DNA of 59,161 nt from assembly GCA_007133195.1 (NCBI GenBank), contig SLNH01000048.1:1-59161 (forward strand). Direction: 5' to 3'. The position numbers were made by a program, and so were the translations under genes. A model generated the notes under the pieces. It was not told the origin of the DNA. It saw nothing but the letters and a program-made list of their open reading frames with translations, and searched no databases. This DNA is from Nannocystineae bacterium. GTDB lineage: Bacteria; Myxococcota_A; Polyangia; Haliangiales; Haliangiaceae. Below, one piece after another: positions 25,221 to 33,444 of this stretch. Within the stretch, counting starts at the first letter, position 1. Every line of letters begins with the position of its first letter.

Positions 25221-26645
25221 ATGTCCTCTGCCGCCCCCGGCCGCCTCACCACGATCATTTGCACCATCGGCCCCGCCACGGGAAGCAAGCCAAAGCTCGC
25301 GGAGCTCGCGCGCGCGGGCATGCAGGTCGCCCGCTTCAACATGTCGCACGGCGACCACGGCGCCCACCTGCAGGTGGCTCGCAACATCAAGAGCTTGAAC
25401 CAAGAGCTCCCCGGCCCCATCGCGATCCTCGTCGATCTTCAGGGGCCGGAAATTCGGACAGGGGAGCTCGCCGAGAGCCTCGATCTCGAGCCCGGGGAGG
25501 TGTTTACCTTCACCGTGCTGCCCGACGACGCGGAGGAGCGAAGCGTCCACGTCAATTACCGAGACATCGTGAGCGACCTCCGCGTGGGTCAGCGCGTCAC
25601 CGTCGATAACGGCCTGATCAACCTCGAGGTCCTCGAGCTCTCCGACCACAGGCTCAAATGTCGCGTCCTCGACGGCGGCACGCTCGGCTCGCGAAAGCAC
25701 ATAAACCTCCCCGGCGTGCGCGTGAATTTGCCGTCGCTCACCACCAAAGACCGCCAGGACATCGCCTTCGCCCTCGAGCACGACCTCGACTTCATCGCGC
25801 TGTCATTCGTGCGGAGCGCCGAGGATGTGTTCACCGCCCGCGCCTTGGTCGACGAAGCGGGCGGCCATCAGCGACTCATCGCGAAGATCGAAAACCAGGA
25901 GGGGGTGGACAACTTCGACGCGATCCTCGCCGCCGCCGACGCGATCATGATCGCCCGCGGCGACCTCGGCGTCGAGGTGCCGTACCAAGAGCTCCCCGTG
26001 CTCCAGCGCGACCTCGTCCATCGCTGCGCCGTCGCGGGAAAGCCGGTGATCGTGGCGACGCACCTCCTCGAGTCGATGATCGATGCCCCGCAGCCGACGC
26101 GCGCCGAGGTCACGGACGTGGCCAACGCCGTCTACGAGCAGGTCGACGCCCTCATGCTCAGCGGAGAAACCGCCACCGGGCGCTACCCGGTGCGCTGCGT
26201 CGAGACCCTCGACACCATCGCCCGCCGGATCGAAGCGGAGCCCGGCCAGGGCTTTTACCGGAGCCGCCCGCACCCGACGAGCCGCCATGAGCACCTCGCG
26301 CAAAGTGCCAGCCGCCTCGCCGACTCCGTGGGCGCGAGCGCGATCATCGTCATCACCCGGCGCGGCTTCCTCGCCCACCTCGTATCGAGCTATCGCCCCC
26401 ACCGGGCGATGATCTACGCATTTACGAACATGAGCACCACGCGCCGCAAGCTCCTGCTCGAGCGCGGCATCGTGTCCTACCGCATGAACCTGTCGCGCGA
26501 GCCGGCGAAAACCATCGAAAATGCGCTCGAGCGCCTGCGCGCGGAGAAGGTGGTCGGCGCCGGCGAGCCCGTGGTGGTCGTCTCCGACGTCGCCACCGCC
26601 ACGGGATCCCAGGTCTCCGCAGTTCAGATCCGCAACTTCGAGTGA
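25221..26645 (+). CDS. pyk: pyruvate kinase
   Basis: 474 residues, full length for the family. It converts phosphoenolpyruvate and ADP to pyruvate and ATP in glycolysis. Seen: TTIICTIGPATGS at the start, substrate segments RFNMSHGDH and DLQGPEIRTG, IAKIENQEGVDNFD with the catalytic Lys/Glu, MIARGDLGVEV, and SGETATGRYP. The usual ATQMLESM is ATHLLESM here. The C-terminal regulatory domain is present and ends VSAVQIRNFE. ATG 25221 has no clear Shine-Dalgarno. It is preceded by the glycosidase gene on the same strand, 97 bp apart. Confidence 0.97.
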   Translation: MSSAAPGRLTTIICTIGPATGSKPKLAELARAGMQVARFNMSHGDHGAHLQVARNIKSLNQELPGPIAILVDLQGPEIRTGELAESLDLEPGEVFTFTVLPDDAEERSVHVNYRDIVSDLRVGQRVTVDNGLINLEVLELSDHRLKCRVLDGGTLGSRKHINLPGVRVNLPSLTTKDRQDIAFALEHDLDFIALSFVRSAEDVFTARALVDEAGGHQRLIAKIENQEGVDNFDAILAAADAIMIARGDLGVEVPYQELPVLQRDLVHRCAVAGKPVIVATHLLESMIDAPQPTRAEVTDVANAVYEQVDALMLSGETATGRYPVRCVETLDTIARRIEAEPGQGFYRSRPHPTSRHEHLAQSASRLADSVGASAIIVITRRGFLAHLVSSYRPHRAMIYAFTNMSTTRRKLLLERGIVSYRMNLSREPAKTIENALERLRAEKVVGAGEPVVVVSDVATATGSQVSAVQIRNFE

Positions 26646-26753
26646 GCTTTCGCGGCGAGACGGCGGGCGGGCGACGCGATGCCCGCGGGCGGCGCGAAGG
26701 TCGCGACGGGTTATCGAGCCGGCCACCAGCACAGGCACAGCGAAAGGCGAGGC

Positions 26754-27797
26754 ATGATGGGAAGCGGAACGCTCGCAAACGCGACCTCGTCGCGGACGGC
26801 TCGCGAGACTCGGCCAGCGCGGGTGCGGACGAAAAACACCGCGCTCGTCGCCGGCGCGCTCGCCCTGGCCCTGCCGGCGGCCGCGGCGGCCTCGGACAGT
26901 CACTCGGACGGGCCTGCCCCGAGCGAGGAGGCCGCACCGAGCGGGGACGCTGCGCCAAGCGGCGCCTCTTTGGGTCATTCGGCGAGCGGCGCCGACGGCC
27001 CTGCCGATGACGCGCCCGTCGTCGCGTCCCCGGCGGCGCTCGACCCGTGCGGGCGCGAGTCTTCCGCGCTGGCGACGGGACCGCTCCCTGTGAGCGTGTT
27101 CGAGGGCGACGTGGGCACGGCCGCGCGCGCGTGCCCGCGGAGTGAGCTGCAGATCGGGCCTAGCGCGAGCGCCGTGGGCGGAGACCGGCACTTCGCCACC
27201 ATGGACGCGGCGCTTCGGCTCGGCGGCAGCTTTCGGTACGCGTCGTCCGGGGAAGCCTTCGCCTCGCTGGAGATCCCGCGCTATCGCGTGGCGCGGGGGC
27301 GAGACTTGCGCAGCTCGAATCTTAGCCCTGGGTGGGCGAGCGTCGGCGCGGCTCAAACGGTGTTTCGCCGAGCACCGGTGCGGATCGCGGCCACGGCCCG
27401 ATTTTCGACGCCGGCCGGCCCGGGTCTGTCCCAGCAGCCGGGCTGGCCCGCTTACGGCGAGCTCGGCGCCGCCGCTGCGTACCGGGCGACGGGCGATGTG
27501 GTGGTGCACGCGTACGCCGGCGCGCTCGGAGGCACGTTCGGCGGCGGCTACGCGGGCTTTCGCGCCGCCGCACAAGCGCGCGCGGGCGTCGCGTGGCGCA
27601 TCGCCCCGGTCGATGTGCTGCTCGATGCCGGCGCCAGCATGGGTTACGGCGCCGCCCTCGACAGCTTCGATCTGGCGCCCGGGCTTCGGTTTTCGATCTG
27701 GCGCGACATCGCCGGCGAGGCCGGCGTCTCCCTTCCCGTCGCGGGCAGCACGGCCACGGACCTCGCAGGGACGTTTCGCCTCACGTGGAGACTCTGA
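26754..27797 (+). CDS. probable outer-membrane beta-barrel protein
   Basis: 347 residues from ATG 26754 (ATG 26757 also possible). A signal peptide (ALVAGALALALPAAAAA) is followed by an acidic Ala/Pro/Ser linker of ~75 residues. The domain from ~130 has alternating aromatic/small strands (FRYASSGEAFASLEIPRY, LGLxPGLRFSIWRDIAGEAGVSLPV) and ends TFRLTWRL. The alternation and the terminal aromatic-rich strand fit a beta-barrel of about ten to twelve strands. No family is recognised. Confidence 0.7.
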   Translation: MMGSGTLANATSSRTARETRPARVRTKNTALVAGALALALPAAAAASDSHSDGPAPSEEAAPSGDAAPSGASLGHSASGADGPADDAPVVASPAALDPCGRESSALATGPLPVSVFEGDVGTAARACPRSELQIGPSASAVGGDRHFATMDAALRLGGSFRYASSGEAFASLEIPRYRVARGRDLRSSNLSPGWASVGAAQTVFRRAPVRIAATARFSTPAGPGLSQQPGWPAYGELGAAAAYRATGDVVVHAYAGALGGTFGGGYAGFRAAAQARAGVAWRIAPVDVLLDAGASMGYGAALDSFDLAPGLRFSIWRDIAGEAGVSLPVAGSTATDLAGTFRLTWRL

Positions 27798-28030
27798 ATC
27801 CCTTCGCGCGCGCGAGGGCTCGCCCCCACGTGAAAGCGAAACCCACGCGATCCCCGAGATAACTGGGGGAGCACGAACAACATCGGCGTGCCGTACCCTG
27901 CGCGATCCGCAGGAAGTCGGTCACGAGCCGCTGCCGGCGCGGATGCAGTAAAGCCTGAGCGAAGTACCGCATCTCGTCATTACGGTGAAGGTGGGGCCCC
28001 GGCCGGGCCGCGCTGGCTGTATCTGCACGT
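27798..28030. other. intergenic region, no supported gene
   Basis: The 388-bp gap between the barrel gene and the comEA operon holds the activator repeats and sigma-54 promoter listed separately. The first 230 bp contain one minus-strand frame (27781-28095) without a ribosome binding site or recognisable domain. Confidence 0.4.
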
Positions 28031-28087
28031 GTCCGGGAGCGTCCGGGAGTGTCCGGCGACTTTGCGTCCCGTGTCCGGCCGCCGGAC
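28031..28087 (+). promoter_or_regulatory. phased GTCCGG repeats (upstream activating sequence)
   Basis: GTCCGGGAG at 28031-28039 and 28041-28049 and GTCCGGCGA at 28051-28059 repeat with an exact 10-bp period, then GTCCGG-CCG-CCGGAC (28073-28087) forms a palindrome. All lie 32-88 bp upstream of the -24 box, on one helical face, as expected for an enhancer-binding protein of the NtrC type. Confidence 0.6.
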
Positions 28088-28118
28088 GGGATCACGAGAG
28101 AATCTCACCACTTGGCGC

Positions 28119-28134
28119 TGGCACCCGGCTTGCT
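28119..28134 (+). promoter_or_regulatory. sigma-54 (RpoN) promoter of the 82-aa/comEA operon
   Basis: TGGCACCCGGCTTGCT is a perfect -24/-12 element (TGGCAC-N5-TTGCT): GG at 28120-28121 and GC at 28132-28133 with 10 bp between. The start would be near 28145, 40 nt before GTG 28186. Confidence 0.8.
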
Positions 28135-28185
28135 TTTACCGGCGACGCACGCGGCGCTGCCGCAAACGCCACGAAAGGAGAAGCC

Positions 28186-28434
28186 GTGAACTCGCAACGT
28201 CTCAAGGTGCTCTGTCCCATGGAAAACGAAAAGAGCGGAAAGACGTATTGGATGCGTATCGGTACCGCGTTTTCGAACGCCGACGGATCCACGAACATCC
28301 TCCTCGACGCGCTTCCGGTAAACCGCAAGCTCCACGTCCGTGAGCTCGACGAGCGCGACCGCGCCGCGCGGTCTGGCTCTCCGGCCGCCGGGGACGACGG
28401 CGCGCAGGCCGGGCCCGGCAGCGTGCCGTTCTAG
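28186..28434 (+). CDS. conserved small protein (82 aa) in the comEA operon
   Basis: Starts at GTG 28186 behind AAAGGAG. The sequence begins NSQRLKVLCPMENEKSGKTYWMRIGTAF, continues with a short strand-turn pattern SNADGSTNILLDALPVNRKLHVRELD, then an acidic/Gly tail. The strand-rich N-terminus with conserved GKTYWMRIGTAF and LDALPVNRKL resembles a small beta-sheet protein family that I have seen annotated as uncharacterised in proteobacteria; I cannot name it. No signal peptide. Position between a sigma-54 promoter and comEA suggests a role with DNA handling, as inference. Confidence 0.75.
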   Translation: MNSQRLKVLCPMENEKSGKTYWMRIGTAFSNADGSTNILLDALPVNRKLHVRELDERDRAARSGSPAAGDDGAQAGPGSVPF

Positions 28435-28452
28435 CCGCGAAGGGACCCGGAG

Positions 28453-29010
28453 ATGCTCGCCCGCGGCCTACTTGCCATCGCGAGCGCTGCCCCTCGAATC
28501 CTTTTGTGGGCGGCGCACTCGGCCTTCGTCGCCATGGTCACGGCTTCGTGGATCGCCGCGAAGCCGGTGAGCGCCGAAGTTCCGCCAGGCGAGGCGCTGG
28601 GGACCCCGCGCACGACGGCGGCGGAAAATCAAAAATCCGGCTCCGCGGAGGGCGGAGCGTGGATGGACGAGGGCGGGCCCGCGCTCGGCCCGCCGGCCCC
28701 GCGGTCGGCGGGCCCCTCCTCCGGTGATCCGGAGGCGCGCGGGGATGCGGCGACGACTGGCCGCGTGCGGATCAACATCAACCGCGCGCCTGCGCGAAAG
28801 CTCCAGCGCCTACCCGGGATCGGCGAGGCCATTTCCGAACGCATCGTCACCTGGCGGGAGCAAAACCAGGACTTTGGCCGCATCGCGGACCTGCGGCGCG
28901 TGCCCGGTATCGGTCCCAAGACGCTGGCGGACCTTCGGCCCTACATCGCCGTCTCCGGGCCCACGACGTCGCCCGCTCCCGACAGTGACGGCTCCGGCGC
29001 CCCTCGATAA
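28453..29010 (+). CDS. comEA: ComEA-like helix-hairpin-helix DNA-binding protein
   Basis: 185 residues. An N-terminal membrane helix (ILLWAAHSAFVAMVTASWIAA, ~16-36) is followed by a ~65-residue disordered linker and a ComEA-type double HhH domain (~105-165): INRAPARKLQRLPGIGEAISERIV, then IADLRRVPGIGPKTLADLRPY. This is the ComEA pattern (N-x-A, LPGIG, RVPGIG). Family members bind DNA on the outer face of the inner membrane during competence. It starts 18 bp after the 82-residue gene and is read from the same sigma-54 promoter. Confidence 0.9.
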   Translation: MLARGLLAIASAAPRILLWAAHSAFVAMVTASWIAAKPVSAEVPPGEALGTPRTTAAENQKSGSAEGGAWMDEGGPALGPPAPRSAGPSSGDPEARGDAATTGRVRININRAPARKLQRLPGIGEAISERIVTWREQNQDFGRIADLRRVPGIGPKTLADLRPYIAVSGPTTSPAPDSDGSGAPR

Positions 29011-29019
29011 AGTCGAGCC

Positions 29020-30432
29020 ATGGAAGGAGCTGCCGTCCACGGAACCGCCGACGGGGCAACCGCCCTGGGTGACGAGGCGCTGGAGATCTGCCAAGCCCTG
29101 TTGCGGATCGACACGACGAATCCGCCCGGCAACGAGCGCCCTGCCGCCGACTTGCTCGATCGCCGGCTTCGCGACGCCGGCTACGAGCCGGCCATCCTCG
29201 AGAGCGCACCGGGCAGGGCGAACCTCGTGTGCCGGTTTCGGGGGAGCGGCGAGAAGCCACCGCTCCTTCTCGCCTGTCACCTCGACGTCGTGGAAGCCGC
29301 AGCGGACAGGTGGCGCTACCCACCGTTTTCCGGCGAGATCGCCGAAGGCTGCCTTTGGGGTCGCGGCGCCATCGACATGAAGAACATGGCAGCCATGTCC
29401 GCCGCGGTGATGCGGAAGCTCGCTCGGGATCGGGTGAAGCTCACGCGCGACGTGATCTTCGCAGCGGTCGCCGACGAAGAGGCGGGTTGCGACCAAGGCT
29501 CGCGCTGGCTCGTCGAAAACCACCCCGAGCTCGTGCGCGCCGAGTACGCCCTCGGCGAAGTGGGCGGGTTTTCGCTCCACCTGGGCAAGGCCAGTTACTA
29601 CCCGGTGCAGGTCGCCGAAAAAGGAAGCTGTTGGATCCGTGCTCGCGTGCGCGGAGAGCCTGGCCACGGCTCGATGCCCCGCCCCGACAGCGCCGTCGTC
29701 AAGCTCGGAGAGGCCATCTCGCGCCTCGGCAAAGCCAGGCTCCCGACGTTCCCCACCGCCACCGCTCGCGACTTCTTCCGTCATGTCGCAGCCCACCAAC
29801 CGCGGCTCATGCGACCGCTCGCGCGCGCGTTCGCGCGCCCCGAGCTCCTCGGCAGGCTGCTCCGGCTCGCGCCGAACGAGGCGACGAGCCGCGGCGTACA
29901 AGCTCTTTTGGCCAACACCGCGACGCCCACGGTGGCGCGCGCCGGCAGGAAGGTCAATGTGATCCCCGAGGTCGCCGAATTCCAGATCGACGGGCGCACG
30001 CTCCCGGGTCAAAGCGACGACGATCTGCTCGCTCAGCTGCGCGATGTGTTGGGCCCGGACGTGGAGCTCGAGATCATGCGCTCGGCGCCCCCGGTTGTGA
30101 CCGAACCCTATGAATCGCCGTTATACGACGTCATTCGGAGCGAGATCGAAACGCGCGAGCCGAGCGCGCGCGTGGTGCCCTACCTCACGCCCGGATACAC
30201 CGACGCCAAGCATTTCTCGAAGCTCGGCACGCGGTGGTACGGGTTTTCGCCGGTGAAGATCGAAAAGGAGAGCGGCATCCGATTCGCCGACATGTTCCAT
30301 GGCGACAACGAGCGCGTGCCCATCGCCGGGCTAAGGTGGGGAGCCGACGTTTTGTACTCCGTGGTCACCCGGTTTTGCGCCGCGGGCCGAGGAGCGACCG
30401 TCGACGTAGACAACCGTCGCCCACCCGAATGA
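29020..30432 (+). CDS. M20/M25/M40-family zinc peptidase or acylase
   Basis: 470 residues from ATG 29020, 9 bp after the comEA stop, so probably co-transcribed. Family residues: ACHLDVVE (His ligand), GRGAIDMKN (bridging Asp), VADEEAG (catalytic Glu and Glu ligand), dimerisation domain with RGEPGHGSMPRP, and C-terminal MFHGDNERV (His ligand). It resembles succinyl-diaminopimelate-desuccinylase-like or carnosinase-like amidohydrolases. Substrate unknown. No signal peptide is seen. Confidence 0.9.
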   Translation: MEGAAVHGTADGATALGDEALEICQALLRIDTTNPPGNERPAADLLDRRLRDAGYEPAILESAPGRANLVCRFRGSGEKPPLLLACHLDVVEAAADRWRYPPFSGEIAEGCLWGRGAIDMKNMAAMSAAVMRKLARDRVKLTRDVIFAAVADEEAGCDQGSRWLVENHPELVRAEYALGEVGGFSLHLGKASYYPVQVAEKGSCWIRARVRGEPGHGSMPRPDSAVVKLGEAISRLGKARLPTFPTATARDFFRHVAAHQPRLMRPLARAFARPELLGRLLRLAPNEATSRGVQALLANTATPTVARAGRKVNVIPEVAEFQIDGRTLPGQSDDDLLAQLRDVLGPDVELEIMRSAPPVVTEPYESPLYDVIRSEIETREPSARVVPYLTPGYTDAKHFSKLGTRWYGFSPVKIEKESGIRFADMFHGDNERVPIAGLRWGADVLYSVVTRFCAAGRGATVDVDNRRPPE

Positions 30433-30437
30433 CGACA

Positions 30438-32126
30438 TCACGGGGCCCGAGCTTCGTCAGCCCCGTCCTCGCCCTCGGACTCGTTAGCGCTCTCCGTCGC
30501 GTCGTCCTCCGCGCCCTGTTCAGGCGCTGAGGCCGGGCGGTCGTGGTCGCCGCCCTCCTCGGCCTCGCTCGCCGCCTCGCCGGCGCCCGGCGCCGAGCCC
30601 TCCGTATTGGCGCCGGGGGCCTGCACTTCGAAGAAAGCGCTCGCGATGAAAAACGCGCTCACGCCAACCGCGACGGCAGCGATGACCAGCCCCAGCCAAG
30701 CGCCGCGCGATCCGCCGCCGCGCGCTGCTCGCGGCGCGCTTTCCAAAACCGGAGCCCCAGAGACATCCCCACGGCCGTCCTGTGCACTGATTAAAGGCTC
30801 CCCACCCGGAGCGATCGGCGGCTTGGCCCAGGCCGCGTCCTCACCGGCGACTGCCGGCGCGCCCACCTGGACGGTGGCGGAGCGAGAATCTGCCCGCTCG
30901 GGTTGCCCGTGCGCGGCTCCGCCGCCACCTCGCTCGTCGACTTCGTCGCCTGCTCCGTCCGCGTCAGCAGGCGACAGCGTCATGATTCGGGTCTCGGCGT
31001 CGTCCTCGCCGGGGTCGGCGGCGGCCATCTCGCCCGAATCGCCCTGGGCCATGAGCGCCATTGGATCCATCTGGACGGCGCGGGTCTCCTCCTCGAACGC
31101 ATCGATCACCGCCCTGGCCTTTTCGAGCTCCCCCCGGCCCGGGCCTTGCGCGCCCGCGAAGTCCGCCGCCGACTGCAAGCGCACGACCGTATGCTCCCTG
31201 GGGGCGGCGCCGGCATCCGCGTCGGCGTCGTAGCGGCCCAGGATCGAGGAGAGCTCCGAGGCGGGATCGCCCGCGGTCGACAGCGCTCGATAGCGGTAGC
31301 CGCGCAGCTCGGTCCCGAACGCGCTGGCGCTCGCGAATCGCTGCTCGGGATCGTGCGCCAGCGCCGACATGAGGATCTCCTCGAGATCGGATGGCAGCGA
31401 GGCGTCGATCTCGCGCGGCGGTTTGACGCGTCCGTCGAGCACGGCTTGCAGGGCTTTGAAATCTGGGAGCTGTGAAAACAGCCGATGCCCGAGCACGAGC
31501 TCGTACAAAACGACCCCGAGCGAAAACACGTCGCTTCGGCCGTCGACCGGCTTGCTCGACGCCTGCTCGGGAGAGATATAGGCGAACTTTCCCCTCACCC
31601 CACCATGGCCTGTGTGCTCCTCCATCCGCTTGGCGATCCCGAAGTCGGTGAGCTTCACTTCGCCGCTTCGCGACAAAAGCACGTTGGACGGAGAGATGTC
31701 GCGATGCACGAGCCCGAGCGGCTTGCCGTCTGAACCGCGTACGCGGTGGGCGTGGTCGAGCGCCTCGCACACTTCGGCGCCGATGTGAAGCGCGACCTCG
31801 AGCGGCAGCCGCTTACCCCGCGCCTCGAGCGCGTCGTAGAGCTTGCCGAGGTTGACCCCGTCCACGTACTCCATGACCAGGAAGTACTGGTCGTCATCGC
31901 CCAGCCCCACGTCGTAGATCTGCACGATGTTTCGGTGCCGAAGGTGCGAGAGAAACTTCGCCTCGGCCATGAGGAGCTCGACGAAGCGCTCATCCTCGCC
32001 GAGATGCGGCAGGATCCGCTTGATCGCCACGGGCTTTTCGAAGCCGCCCGCAGCGACGGCAACACCGCGGAACACCTCCGCCATGCCGCCGAAGCCGATG
32101 CGCTCGACGAGCTCGTACCGCGTCAT
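30438..32126 (-). CDS. membrane-anchored Ser/Thr protein kinase (Hanks type)
   Basis: 562 residues from ATG 32126; upstream frame is not protein-like. The N-terminal kinase (1-270) has GFGGMAEVFRG (Gly loop), VAIKRI with Lys36, Glu in MAEAKFLSHLRH, HRDISPSN (Asp143), DFGIAKR (161-163) and YISPEQASS; HRDISPSN is the form typical of myxobacteria. A long acidic linker follows, then one membrane helix (AWLGLVIAAVAVGVSAFFIASAFFEV) and a Glu/Ala-rich periplasmic tail of ~70 residues without a domain. It probably senses through partner proteins. It is convergent with M20. Confidence 0.93.
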   Translation of the reverse strand: MTRYELVERIGFGGMAEVFRGVAVAAGGFEKPVAIKRILPHLGEDERFVELLMAEAKFLSHLRHRNIVQIYDVGLGDDDQYFLVMEYVDGVNLGKLYDALEARGKRLPLEVALHIGAEVCEALDHAHRVRGSDGKPLGLVHRDISPSNVLLSRSGEVKLTDFGIAKRMEEHTGHGGVRGKFAYISPEQASSKPVDGRSDVFSLGVVLYELVLGHRLFSQLPDFKALQAVLDGRVKPPREIDASLPSDLEEILMSALAHDPEQRFASASAFGTELRGYRYRALSTAGDPASELSSILGRYDADADAGAAPREHTVVRLQSAADFAGAQGPGRGELEKARAVIDAFEEETRAVQMDPMALMAQGDSGEMAAADPGEDDAETRIMTLSPADADGAGDEVDERGGGGAAHGQPERADSRSATVQVGAPAVAGEDAAWAKPPIAPGGEPLISAQDGRGDVSGAPVLESAPRAARGGGSRGAWLGLVIAAVAVGVSAFFIASAFFEVQAPGANTEGSAPGAGEAASEAEEGGDHDRPASAPEQGAEDDATESANESEGEDGADEARAP

Positions 32127-32295
32127 GCCGCCGGCAGCGTAGCACACGGGCGCCCGCGGCCGAGGAGCCCAAAAGCCGGAAATCTCGCGGTTCGCGGCGC
32201 CGCGGCCCCCCCGGTGGTAGGGTGAGGACATCGATCCATCCATCACGACCATTCTCGAGCGCGGAGTCCTCGCCGGTGTCATCCCGGGCGGCGCG

Positions 32296-33348
32296 GTGGT
32301 CGCCGGCGAGGGCGAGGCCGTCCCTGCGGAGGCGGCGGCGGGCTGGCTGTCCGCACCCGCGAGCGGAGGCGGCAAGCGCCTGCGCGCGGAGCCGAGCGCG
32401 CTTTACGATGCCGCGTCGCTCACCAAGCCGCTCGCCACCGCCGCCTGCGCGATGAAGCTCACCGAGGCCGGCGACCTGGACATCGATGGTCCCGCCTGGC
32501 CGTGGCTCCCCGAGCTCCCCGACGGCCCCGCGCGACGCATCCGTTTTCGCCACCTTTTGGGCCACGCGTCCGGCTTGCCGGCCCACGTCCCGTTTTACCG
32601 GCGCCTGTGGATGGGCGAGCGCGAGGGAGCGAGTTCGAGGCGCGAAGCGCTTTTGCGCATGGCGGCGCGCACGCCGCTCGAAGCCGAGCCAGGCAGGCGC
32701 GTCACCTACAGCGACCTGGGTTTCATCTTGCTCGGATTCGCACTCGAACGGATCGCCGGCGCGCGCCTCGACGCGCTCGCGAGCAGGCTGATTTTCAGCC
32801 CGCTCGGCATGGCGAGCACCCGGTACGTGGACCTCGATGCGCTGTCTCGCCCCGATCCCGTGGCGCCGACGGAGCTCTGCCCCGTGCGGGGCCTGGTCCG
32901 CGGCGAGGTGCACGACGAAAACGCCCACGCGGCGGGCGGCGTGTGCGGCCACGCAGGCGTGTTTTCCACCGCCCGCGACGTGGCGACCTTCGCCCGCGCG
33001 CTGTGCCGAGCCGCCGCCGGCGATGAAAACGGCCACTTCGCCCCCGAGATCGTGCGCCGGTTTTTTGGGCAGTCCGGAGGCCCCGCGTCCACGTGGCGGC
33101 TCGGGTGGGACACACCGGCGCCCGAGCCCGGAACGTCGAGCGCCGGCGATCGCTTCCCCCGCACCGGGGTCGGCCATCTCGGATTCACGGGGACCTCGCT
33201 GTGGCTCCATCCGGACAGCGGGCGCTACGTCGTCATCCTTGCGAATCGCGTTCACCCCACGCGCGAACGCCTCGGGATTCGCCCCCTTCGGCGCGCCCTC
33301 ATGGACGCCGCGTGGGAGGTGCTCGCGCCGGGCAGCGCGCCCCTTTGA
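32296..33348 (+). CDS. beta-lactamase-family serine hydrolase (class C-like)
   Basis: 350 residues from the first canonical start, GTG 32296, but homology-like sequence (PSITTILERGVLAGVIPGGA) continues upstream in frame to 32230, where TAG 32218 ends the frame and no ATG, GTG or TTG occurs. Seen: SLTK (Ser nucleophile and Lys), GHASGLPAH, TYSDLGF (Tyr-x-Asp in place of YxN), and GHLGFTGTSLW as the third box. The family includes esterases and D-aminopeptidases. A TTG or ATG start may be lost, or ATC/ATT is used. It is divergent from the kinase. Confidence 0.82.
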   Translation: MVAGEGEAVPAEAAAGWLSAPASGGGKRLRAEPSALYDAASLTKPLATAACAMKLTEAGDLDIDGPAWPWLPELPDGPARRIRFRHLLGHASGLPAHVPFYRRLWMGEREGASSRREALLRMAARTPLEAEPGRRVTYSDLGFILLGFALERIAGARLDALASRLIFSPLGMASTRYVDLDALSRPDPVAPTELCPVRGLVRGEVHDENAHAAGGVCGHAGVFSTARDVATFARALCRAAAGDENGHFAPEIVRRFFGQSGGPASTWRLGWDTPAPEPGTSSAGDRFPRTGVGHLGFTGTSLWLHPDSGRYVVILANRVHPTRERLGIRPLRRALMDAAWEVLAPGSAPL

Positions 33349-33444
33349 CACCTCGAGCGAGGCCCGACTACGTTTGGCCTCCACCGCCGCCGCGAGCGCC
33401 CGTCGGCGCCGCGCGCTGGCCCCAACCAGCGAGGACGAGCCGCC

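Noticed and set aside
25803-27575. 590-residue open frame on the minus strand across pyruvate kinase
   Set aside because: It is antisense to well-identified pyk and the barrel gene, is Arg/Gly-rich and shows no domain; long antisense frames are expected at this GC content.
27781-28095. Minus-strand frame MRYFAQALLHPRRQRLVTDF and onward in the comEA upstream region
   Set aside because: No ribosome binding site, no recognisable family, and it overlaps the sigma-54 activator repeats. A remnant of a repeat element is possible but not shown.
31990-33384. Long minus-strand frame opposite the serine hydrolase
   Set aside because: Compositionally biased shadow of the SLTK-containing hydrolase; no motif, no ribosome binding site.
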